Shown here piece by piece: positions 1 through 5,132 of a stretch of DNA of 5,941 bases. The stretch covers positions 1 through 5,941 of the forward strand of contig CAMVQX010000096.1 of assembly GCA_947169755.1 (NCBI GenBank), given 5' to 3'. The stretch's first letter is position 1, and every line of letters begins with the position of its first letter. Source of the stretch: an uncultured bacterium. Lineage in GTDB: Bacteria > Cyanobacteriota > Vampirovibrionia > Gastranaerophilales > Gastranaerophilaceae. The notes beneath the pieces were generated by a model. That model did not search any database. It was not told where the DNA came from and saw only the letters and a program-made list of their open reading frames with translations. A program made the translations under genes and the position numbers.

Positions 1-903
1 AAAATAAAAATTGAAAACGGTTATGTTCATGCAAAAGCTCCTAAATTAATCGGTACTGATATTTATTTGGATATTCCGTCAGTTGGTGCGACAGAAAACC
101 TTATGCTTGCTTCAATTATGGCGGAAGGTTCTACAAGAATTCAAAATGCCGCACAAGAACCTGAAATTGTTGATTTGGCAAATTTTTTGAATACAATGGG
201 TGCGGATATTAACGGTGCAGGTACTTCGGAAATTGTAATTAACGGAGTTAAACAGGAGGATCTTCATCCGATTGAATATACGACTATTCCTGACAGAATT
301 GAGGCAGGAACATTCATGTCAGCAATTATTGCAACCAAAGGAAAAGCAATAATTAAAGGTGTATTTCCGGCTCACTTGACCTTCTTTACCGATAAATTAT
401 TGAAAATGGGTGCAAGTATAAAACTCGTTGAGCCGACATCTATGGAAGTTTCTTGTAAAAACAGACTTAATTCAATAAATTTTGTAACTCAGCCATATCC
501 GGGTTTCCCTACAGATTTGCAATCTATGGCAATGACTCTTTTGACTACGGCAAATGGTGTAGGTATTATTACGGAAAGTTTGTATGAAAACAGATTTATG
601 CAAGTGCCGGAACTTAGACGTATGGGTGCAGATATTCATCAAGACAGAAATCATGCAATTGTTAAAGGTGTTAAAAAAATTACCGGAACGACTCTTGCTG
701 CCAGCGATTTGAGAGCCGGAGCATCGTTGGTTGTTGCTGCATTGATGGCTGAAGGAAATTCTACAATTGAAAATCTACATCATATAGATAGAGGATACGA
801 AAATTTTGAAAATAAGCTAAGATTGTTAGGTGGTAAAATAGAGAGAAAGGATGAAGATATAATTTCTCCTGTTGAACCAAGAATAACGGAGGGCTTACTT
901 TAA
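1..903 (+). CDS. murA: MurA, UDP-N-acetylglucosamine 1-carboxyvinyltransferase (5' partial)
   Basis: MurA transfers the enolpyruvyl group of phosphoenolpyruvate to UDP-GlcNAc, the first committed step of peptidoglycan synthesis, in the cytoplasm. The frame is open from base 1, so the start lies outside the window. About 300 codons are present against roughly 420 in the family, so the N-terminal part with the catalytic Cys loop (Cys115 in E. coli) is missing. Visible family signatures, in order: PSVGATEN (bases 76-99), REPEIVD-like QEPEIVD (154-174), PDRIEAGTF (289-315), PGFPTDLQ (502-525) with the Asp matching E. coli Asp305 at 514-516, ENRFMQVPELRRMGA (586-630), DLRAGASLV (706-732), and IDRGYE (784-801) with the Asp and Arg matching Asp369/Arg371. 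The C-terminus runs about 14 residues past the E. coli end. The TTG at base 67 is internal to the enolpyruvyl transferase fold and is not the start. The stop overlaps the next gene by one base, which implies co-transcription and coupled translation. Confidence 0.97.
   Translation, partial: KIKIENGYVHAKAPKLIGTDIYLDIPSVGATENLMLASIMAEGSTRIQNAAQEPEIVDLANFLNTMGADINGAGTSEIVINGVKQEDLHPIEYTTIPDRIEAGTFMSAIIATKGKAIIKGVFPAHLTFFTDKLLKMGASIKLVEPTSMEVSCKNRLNSINFVTQPYPGFPTDLQSMAMTLLTTANGVGIITESLYENRFMQVPELRRMGADIHQDRNHAIVKGVKKITGTTLAASDLRAGASLVVAALMAEGNSTIENLHHIDRGYENFENKLRLLGGKIERKDEDIISPVEPRITEGLL
888..893 (+). promoter_or_regulatory. Shine-Dalgarno for the RWYDxDP protein gene
   Basis: GGAGGG lies inside the last codons of murA, nine bases before the ATG at 903. 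It supports that start and independent ribosome loading on top of any termination-reinitiation through the TAATG overlap. Confidence 0.7.
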
Positions 904-1250
904 TGTCACCTGCATATAAACGCTGGTATGATCATGATCCACTACTTTTGGAAGTTATTGAGCTTTTGAAAAATTATCAAACAGAATTAAGAGCTCAAGC
1001 GGAAATATTTTTGCAAAAAATTGAAGAAAAAGTTTCAAAAGAAACGATTGATAAATTTTATGCAATGGTAAAACCGGTTAATGCTAATAACCGTTGGTAT
1101 GATAAGGATCCTGTTATTTCCAAAACAGTAGAAATTTTGAGGATAGTACCTCCCGAAGCACAAAAGATATGCGCCCAAAACTTTATAAGAACATTAAAAG
1201 AAATGGGCATTGAATACGAAAGTCCAAATAATACAGAAAAAGACGGTTAG
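903..1250 (+). CDS. Small protein with tandem RWYDxDP helical modules, function unknown
   Basis: This 115-residue protein has no function I can name. It is an internal duplication: residues 7-13 (RWYDHDP) and 64-70 (RWYDKDP) each open a helical segment with a matching E-[LI]-L-[RK] at the same offset (residues 20-23 and 77-80). The copies are spaced 57 residues apart. The motif is also conserved at DNA level (17 of 20 bases between 921-940 and 1092-1111). I see no signal peptide, membrane segment or metal-binding cysteine pattern; the protein is charged and probably cytoplasmic and alpha-helical. The ATG overlaps the murA TAA by one base (TAATG) and has a good Shine-Dalgarno, so it is translated with MurA. 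I recall similar RWYDKDP-containing short proteins in other low-GC bacteria, but no assigned role. The stop codon sits inside the terminator hairpin that closes the operon. Confidence 0.9.
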   Translation: MSPAYKRWYDHDPLLLEVIELLKNYQTELRAQAEIFLQKIEEKVSKETIDKFYAMVKPVNANNRWYDKDPVISKTVEILRIVPPEAQKICAQNFIRTLKEMGIEYESPNNTEKDG

Positions 1251-1266
1251 CAACCGTCTTTTTTTT
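1237..1266 (+). terminator. Intrinsic terminator of the murA operon, overlapping the stop codon
   Basis: The GC-bearing core AGACGGTT (1241-1248) pairs perfectly with AACCGTCT (1252-1259). A/T pairs extend it outward to 1237 and 1263, the loop is three bases (1249-1251), and an eight-T run spans 1259-1266. The TAG stop at 1248-1250 occupies the stem top and loop, so the last codons of the gene form the left arm. On the opposite strand the hairpin is followed by five Ts (complement of 1237-1241), so it may also terminate the converging 94-residue gene. Confidence 0.93.
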
Positions 1267-1284
1267 AAAATTTCCTATTTCCTA

Positions 1285-1569
1285 TTATCCAACGACTTTT
1301 GATACAAAATGTATTACATCAACTATTGATTCTTTTACAAATTCTTTTGCCAATGTCTTTATCGGTCTGTTTTCAATAACGTTAAAGACATAATAGATAG
1401 GGTCTTTTGAGTTGTTGAAACGCATCCTTCTGTCTTTCTGCGCTAAATATTCAAAATCCTCTATGCTAAATTCTTTTGTTTCAGTTTGTTGATTTCTTTT
1501 TCTTAGTAAAGATCCAAACTGACCGTTTCCGTTTGTATTATTGTGTGATTCAGTAGTAGTCGGTAACAT
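1285..1569 (-). CDS. Hypothetical 94-residue protein, no recognised family
   Basis: I do not recognise this protein. Residues 1-32 are polar and look disordered (Thr, Asn, Gln and Gly rich, with a basic LLRKRNQQ patch at 21-28). Residues 33-50 are charged (FSIEDFEYLAQKDRRMR) and probably helical. Residues 58-94 look folded, with an aromatic/hydrophobic strand-like part (IYYVFNVI, 58-65) and an amphipathic C-terminal helix ending in VIHFVSKVVG. There is no signal peptide, and the C-terminus is too broken by charges to be a convincing membrane helix. The ATG at 1567-1569 follows a purine-rich GAGAGAG stretch at a plausible Shine-Dalgarno distance. The gene has its own promoter candidate just beyond the terminator of the TPR gene, and it converges on the murA operon with a 34-base gap. 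It could be a lineage-specific regulatory or adaptor protein, but that is only a guess. Support for coding is the RBS, the neat placement between terminators and the plausible composition. Confidence 0.72.
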   Translation of the reverse strand: MLPTTTESHNNTNGNGQFGSLLRKRNQQTETKEFSIEDFEYLAQKDRRMRFNNSKDPIYYVFNVIENRPIKTLAKEFVKESIVDVIHFVSKVVG

Positions 1570-1634
1570 CTTTTTCTCTCTCTTATCTCTTACATATATA
1601 TAAAGTATATAAAAAGGAAAAAATTGCTTTTTTT

Positions 1635-1663
1635 ATTTTATTTGAGTTTACATTTCGTTACAA
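1635..1663 (-). promoter_or_regulatory. Candidate sigma70 promoter for the 94-residue protein gene
   Basis: On the minus strand, TTGTAA (1658-1663, four of six consensus bases) and TAAAAT (1635-1640, five of six) are separated by exactly 17 bases. Transcription would start near 1628, giving a leader of about 59 bases. A second -10-like TATACT lies at 1604-1609 without a good -35. The -35 box overlaps the U-tract of the TPR-gene terminator, so termination of one unit and initiation of the next are back to back. Confidence 0.5.
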
Positions 1664-1701
1664 AAAATCCTTCCGATAGATAATACTATCAAAAGGATTT
1701 T
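1662..1701 (-). terminator. Intrinsic terminator of the TPR protein gene
   Basis: Read on the minus strand, the arms at 1693-1701 and 1664-1672 (AAAATCCTT/AAGGATTTT) form nine pairs. A 2x2 internal loop follows, then five more pairs (GATAG/CTATC at 1686-1690 and 1675-1679) around a six-base loop. The run of six Ts (complement of 1662-1667) follows directly. It is AT-rich, but its geometry and position about 35 bases after the stop are right for Rho-independent termination. Confidence 0.85.
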
Positions 1702-1714
1702 AAATATAATATAA

Positions 1715-1737
1715 ATTATTATTATTATTATTATTAT
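1715..1737 (-). repeat. Trinucleotide microsatellite: seven tandem in-frame TAA codons
   Basis: The + strand reads (ATT)7 plus AT. On the minus strand this is seven consecutive TAA triplets (1736 down to 1716), all in frame with the TPR gene. The first is its stop codon and the other six are redundant. Length change by whole units would leave the protein unchanged, and change by one or two bases would too, because the first TAA still terminates. Confidence 0.95.
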
Positions 1738-3242
1738 GAAAGTGTTTCAAGGCTTTTTAGTTTGTCGCTGATTTCATTCATCAAATTTATATCATCAGTT
1801 TGGCGGGCATAGTTTTGTGCTTTTGTTAACAATCCTTTTGCCTTTGAGATATTGCTGAATCCTACCATTATATCTGCAGCTTTTGTATAATTTTCAGCTA
1901 CTTTCAAATCTGCTCCGGCATCAGTATAGTGTTTTACAGCATTTGAATATGATTTCAACGCTTTTTGGTTTTCGCCAAAGAGTTCAAATGCTTCACCTTC
2001 GCTTGATGATACAAAACCTTTTACCCTGTTGTTCTTTGTTTGTGCTGCCAAATCTCCTGCGATAGAGAAATATTCTAAAGCTTGATTGTCATACATGTCT
2101 GTATAAATATTTCCCATTTTGGTTAGAGATGTTGATTGTGCAGCCAAATTGTCAGCTTCTCCCGCAAATGCAACAGAATGATAATAATGATCTAATGCAG
2201 GTTTAATCTGATTTACATCATCGTATATTTGTGCCATTGAATAATGAGCTTTTGTTTTTACGTTGTTATCGGTTGTATTTTTGATAGATTGGTTATAGCT
2301 TTTTAATGCTTCTGCAAACAAAGAGTGATCGTCATAAATTCTTCCGACTTCATAATAAATTTTTGACTTTGTTTCAACATCGCCAACTTCATCAGCTCTT
2401 TGCATAGCTTTGTGAAAAGTTTCTATTGCTCTTTCCGGCTTGTGTGCATAAGCAAGTTTTTTGGATTGAATGAACAACGATTTTAGTTCTTTATCTTGAG
2501 GAACAATTGCAACTACTTTTGACTTTGTTTCAATCTCCCTTTGAACAGGCTCATCCACAGTGTTATGAACTACATCTTTTTGTTCGGTTTTTTCTTGTTC
2601 TTTGGTACTTCCTTCAGGAAATTTTACCAAAAATTGAGGATTTATATCTTCTTCATTATATTTGAAATTGATTTGCTGCAAGAAAAGTGCATCAACCCAA
2701 TTTTCAACAACTTTTGAATCTTTATTCAAAGTTTCTGAAATATATCCGTCCAAAATTGAAGATGCATTTTTTAAATTTGATTTGATAAGTTTCGGGTTAG
2801 GGTTATCCTTTTTAACTTGAGTTTCTACCAAAGAAAGATATCCGTTAACTTCTTCTTTTAAATTGTCAGGAGTACCTATTGCGGCAGCTGTATTTCTAAA
2901 ATCTTTTAGAATTTGCGCAATATTTATTACAGAGCTTTTTCCGGATAAATCTTTTGTCGGTGTGATTTCAGGAGCTTGCGCAATTTGCGCATTTTGAGAT
3001 GATTGTCTTGCTTGTGCCTGAATTTGAGAACGCATTTGACGCCAATCAACCTGCTGTTCTTGTTTTTGATAAGCAGGAGAATAAGTTCTCTCCTCAGTGT
3101 ATTGAAGCCCTCTGCTTCTGGAATTTGAATCAGCTTCTTGTTCACGCTGAGTTTGAGGCGTGTTTTCATTGTCTTGTTTCTTCTTTACAAGACTTTTTGT
3201 ATCTTTTGGTAAATATGGTCTTTGAAAAATCCCGTTTAACAT
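1734..3242 (-). CDS. TPR-repeat protein with Gln-rich disordered N-terminus
   Basis: This 502-residue protein is probably a cytoplasmic scaffold; no partner can be named. It has no signal peptide or membrane segment. Regions: a short conserved-looking start (MLNGIFQRPYLP); a polar, Gln/Arg-rich low-complexity stretch at about 20-100 with a Gln/Ala run at 72-90; an unassigned helical domain at about 104-200 (with Trp182); a charged Lys/Glu linker at 207-250; then about six TPR-like helix pairs from 252 to 495. The repeats are spaced about 40 residues rather than the classical 34. They are marked by pairs such as YYEVGRIY...EALKSYNQSI (297-320), HYSMAQIY...ALDHYYHSV (333-357), KMGNIY...ALEYFSIAG (375-396) and EGEAFELFGENQKALKSY (415-432), which resembles the longer TPR_12/kinesin-light-chain style. 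The ATG has AGGA (3248-3251) five bases upstream. It lies 81 bp downstream of rlhA on the same strand with no clear terminator between, so co-transcription is possible. Confidence 0.93.
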   Translation of the reverse strand: MLNGIFQRPYLPKDTKSLVKKKQDNENTPQTQREQEADSNSRSRGLQYTEERTYSPAYQKQEQQVDWRQMRSQIQAQARQSSQNAQIAQAPEITPTKDLSGKSSVINIAQILKDFRNTAAAIGTPDNLKEEVNGYLSLVETQVKKDNPNPKLIKSNLKNASSILDGYISETLNKDSKVVENWVDALFLQQINFKYNEEDINPQFLVKFPEGSTKEQEKTEQKDVVHNTVDEPVQREIETKSKVVAIVPQDKELKSLFIQSKKLAYAHKPERAIETFHKAMQRADEVGDVETKSKIYYEVGRIYDDHSLFAEALKSYNQSIKNTTDNNVKTKAHYSMAQIYDDVNQIKPALDHYYHSVAFAGEADNLAAQSTSLTKMGNIYTDMYDNQALEYFSIAGDLAAQTKNNRVKGFVSSSEGEAFELFGENQKALKSYSNAVKHYTDAGADLKVAENYTKAADIMVGFSNISKAKGLLTKAQNYARQTDDINLMNEISDKLKSLETLS

Positions 3243-3247
3243 AGTTA

Positions 3248-3251
3248 TCCT
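3248..3251 (-). promoter_or_regulatory. Shine-Dalgarno for the TPR protein gene
   Basis: AGGA on the minus strand lies five bases before the ATG at 3240-3242 and fixes the start chosen for the TPR protein. Confidence 0.6.
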
Positions 3252-3284
3252 AATCTACTATACAGCAGTTTATACCTTCCGTGC

Positions 3285-3300
3285 TCATACTTTCGTATGA
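3285..3300 (-). other. Short GAAA-tetraloop hairpin in the rlhA-TPR gap
   Basis: On the minus strand TCATAC and GTATGA form a perfect six-pair stem closed by a GAAA (GNRA-class) tetraloop, 24 bases after the rlhA stop. No T run follows, so it is not a normal intrinsic terminator. It could be an RNA-stabilising or processing hairpin, a DNA palindrome for a regulator, or chance. Confidence 0.5.
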
Positions 3301-3323
3301 AATCTACAATATTTGTTTAAGGT

Positions 3324-5075
3324 TTATTTTTCACATGTCAAGATAACCATTTCACAATTTTTACAATCAAATTTAAGCGGAAATTTTTTACCTTTTTCAT
3401 CAAGCAAATAAAGTCTTTTAGGAGATTTGCACATATCAAATGCAAATTTTAGACAATGTTTTGTTCGCATTAATTCAGTTGCTTTTGAACCTGATTCTGC
3501 CGACATTTCGACTATTTTACAATTACAATTTTCATAGAATTCTTTTGCACAATTGTTATGTACATTCGCTCTGTAATCCATTTCTTTTAAAGGAAAATTC
3601 GAATATTTTAAAGGTTTTTGATATTTTTTCGGATAATTTTTTAATCTCTCCTTCATCAATTCCGACAAAATATTACGGCGAAGTTCATTTATTTTTGATA
3701 CAGGCAAAAACGGTAATTCATCGTTTATTTCAATACTTTCTGCATAAAAATCACTTTCGCCTGTTTTATTTAATTGAGCGATAAAATTTTCTTTCATTTT
3801 TTCGGGATTGTTTGGGATTTCGCCAAATTGTAATTCTATTTGAACAGAATTTTTATCTTCATCTGTCACTTTTAAAATTCCGTTTTCAAAGATAAAATTA
3901 ACTTTTATTCTGCGTTTGGTTTTTGAATTTGTTAATTGTTTTTCAAATTTTGCATCAAAATTTCTGTAAACATCAATACCTTCTTTTAAAGCAGGCATCT
4001 TATTGGGATAAATTTTATATCCGTCAACTCTGTTTACAAGACAGCCTTGACCGTCAAAAAACAAGCCGTCCTGAGGATTAAGAATATTTGTACCTATTTC
4101 AAAATAATCTTTTGAAACTTTTGTAACTTTACCTATGTACTCACCCATTGATTTTGGGGTATCAAAATTAAAACATTTTTCTCTACCGTCCAAAAAATAA
4201 TCCGTAAAACCTCTGTTAAAACTCTTTTTTACATCTGGTTCAAAATCCAAGAAAATCTTTCCTGACGAAGTTTTCTGTGCAATTTTATCAATTTCTTTTC
4301 TATAGTAGGCGGTAACGTTTTTTACGTAGTTTTCATCTTTCAATCTGCCTTCGATTTTGAAGGATTTTACACCGGCATCTATCAATTCTTTTAAGTGTTT
4401 TGAGGCGTTGAAATCTTTTAGGCTCAATAAATATTTGTCTTTTGCAATGATATTTCCATCACTGTCAATGAGAGAATATTTTTTACGGCAGGCTTGAGCG
4501 CATTCACCTCTGTTTGCCGAACGTCCGCCAATATAATGGCTCAGATAGCATTGACCGCTGTACGATACGCAAAGAGCCCCATGGATAAATGTTTCCACTT
4601 CGCAATTGACATTTGTGCAAATATTTTTAATCTGTTCTACAGACAATTCTCTTGCCAAAATTACACGTGAAGCCCCTAAATTATCAAAAAATTTTACTTT
4701 TTCAAGTGTTCTGTTATCACATTGAGTGCTCATGTGAAGCTCTATCGGCGGAAGTTTACCGTCAATTGCAAGCTTCAAAATCCCCATATCTTGCACAATT
4801 ATTGCATCAACTCCTATTTCATAAAGTTGATTTATCAGTTTTTCGGCTTTTTTTAATTCGTCATCAGTCAAAATAGTGTTTATTGTAACATGCACCCTAA
4901 CATAGAATTTGTGAGCATAATCAACTATTTCTTTTATATCTTCAAGTGAATTAGGGGCATTTTTGCGTGCGCCAAAATTTGTTGCGCCGATATAAATAGC
5001 ATCGCAGCCTGAATTTATTGCAGCAATTGCTGTTTGTTTATCTTTTGCGGGTGAAAGAAGTTCTACCTTTTTCAT
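3324..5075 (-). CDS. rlhA: RlhA-type U32-family protein (23S rRNA 5-hydroxycytidine synthase-like)
   Basis: E. coli RlhA (YdcP) makes 5-hydroxycytidine at C2501 of 23S rRNA; many databases call such proteins U32 peptidases or collagenase-like. The 583-residue product matches the RlhA layout. An N-terminal TIM-barrel-like U32 domain carries ELLSPA (5-10), FGARKNAPNSLEDI (34-47) and VQDMGIL (94-100). The U32 signature ETFIHGALCVSYSGQC is at 161-176. Four cysteines (169, 176, 192, 196, the last two in ANRGECAQAC) are likely iron-sulfur ligands. A middle region has FNRGFTDYF (286-294), as in RlhA. The C-terminus holds TKHCLKFAFDMC (538-549) and LKFDCKNCEM (567-576), a second Cys quartet also found in E. 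coli RlhA. It lacks the roughly 70 residues by which the E. coli protein is longer, mostly a tail after this motif. The shorter tRNA hydroxylase TrhP lacks the extended C-terminus, so RlhA is the better match. The start has no Shine-Dalgarno, and an in-frame stop lies 12 bases upstream. It is divergent from a TrmB-type regulator. Confidence 0.9.
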   Translation of the reverse strand: MKKVELLSPAKDKQTAIAAINSGCDAIYIGATNFGARKNAPNSLEDIKEIVDYAHKFYVRVHVTINTILTDDELKKAEKLINQLYEIGVDAIIVQDMGILKLAIDGKLPPIELHMSTQCDNRTLEKVKFFDNLGASRVILARELSVEQIKNICTNVNCEVETFIHGALCVSYSGQCYLSHYIGGRSANRGECAQACRKKYSLIDSDGNIIAKDKYLLSLKDFNASKHLKELIDAGVKSFKIEGRLKDENYVKNVTAYYRKEIDKIAQKTSSGKIFLDFEPDVKKSFNRGFTDYFLDGREKCFNFDTPKSMGEYIGKVTKVSKDYFEIGTNILNPQDGLFFDGQGCLVNRVDGYKIYPNKMPALKEGIDVYRNFDAKFEKQLTNSKTKRRIKVNFIFENGILKVTDEDKNSVQIELQFGEIPNNPEKMKENFIAQLNKTGESDFYAESIEINDELPFLPVSKINELRRNILSELMKERLKNYPKKYQKPLKYSNFPLKEMDYRANVHNNCAKEFYENCNCKIVEMSAESGSKATELMRTKHCLKFAFDMCKSPKRLYLLDEKGKKFPLKFDCKNCEMVILTCEK

Positions 5076-5081
5076 AAACTT

Positions 5082-5092
5082 ATTATATTATA
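5082..5092 (-). promoter_or_regulatory. -10 elements of the rlhA promoter
   Basis: Two overlapping perfect TATAAT hexamers lie on the minus strand at 5082-5087 and 5087-5092. No good -35 stands at 16-18 bases from either. The first would start transcription at about 5075, the A of the rlhA ATG, and the second about five bases earlier, so the message would be leaderless or nearly so. This agrees with the absence of a Shine-Dalgarno. Confidence 0.5.
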
Positions 5093-5094
5093 AA

Positions 5095-5106
5095 TACTTG
5101 CAAGAA
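5095..5106. promoter_or_regulatory. Candidate operator palindrome between rlhA and the TrmB-type gene
   Basis: TACTTGCAAGAA contains the perfect eight-base palindrome CTTGCAAG (5097-5104) and is symmetric at ten of twelve bases. It covers the -35 candidate of the regulator gene and lies just upstream of the rlhA -10, so a bound dimer could block both promoters. It is the only GC-containing palindrome in the 57-bp gap. Assigning it to the adjacent regulator is inference. Confidence 0.4.
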
Positions 5107-5126
5107 ATTAAAAAATTCGTTAAACT
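5098..5126 (+). promoter_or_regulatory. Candidate promoter of the TrmB-type regulator gene
   Basis: TTGCAA (5098-5103) and TAAACT (5121-5126) are separated by 17 bases; each matches consensus at four of six positions. The predicted start of transcription falls at about 5133, which is the first base of the ATG, so this transcript would also be leaderless. No Shine-Dalgarno is present in this gap on either strand. Confidence 0.4.
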
Positions 5127-5132
5127 CAAACT

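Noticed and set aside
67..69. TTG as a start codon for a 278-residue MurA-like protein
   Set aside because: The frame is open back to base 1 with MurA-like sequence upstream, and the TTG lies within a conserved MurA segment. The gene is truncated by the window edge.
1271..1284. Tandem TTTCCTA x2 as a functional repeat
   Set aside because: Two copies of a seven-base AT-rich word next to a T run are expected by chance and have no evident role.
3257..3274. TATAGT (3257-3262) and TATAAA (3269-3274) on the minus strand as a promoter for the TPR gene
   Set aside because: Neither has a recognisable -35 at 16-18 bases. Transcription from TATAGT would start inside the Shine-Dalgarno. TATAAA remains possible but is too weak to list.
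3243..3323. A known riboswitch upstream of the TPR gene
   Set aside because: I compared the spacer by eye with cyclic-di-GMP, glutamine, preQ1, fluoride and guanidine classes because of the GNRA hairpin. The conserved cores are missing and it is too short for most classes.
3440..3784. 114-codon open frame on the + strand inside rlhA
   Set aside because: It is an antisense shadow of the conserved rlhA C-terminal half, Leu/Phe/Asn-rich in composition and without a Shine-Dalgarno. The same applies to the other short antisense frames in murA, the TPR gene, rlhA and the regulator.
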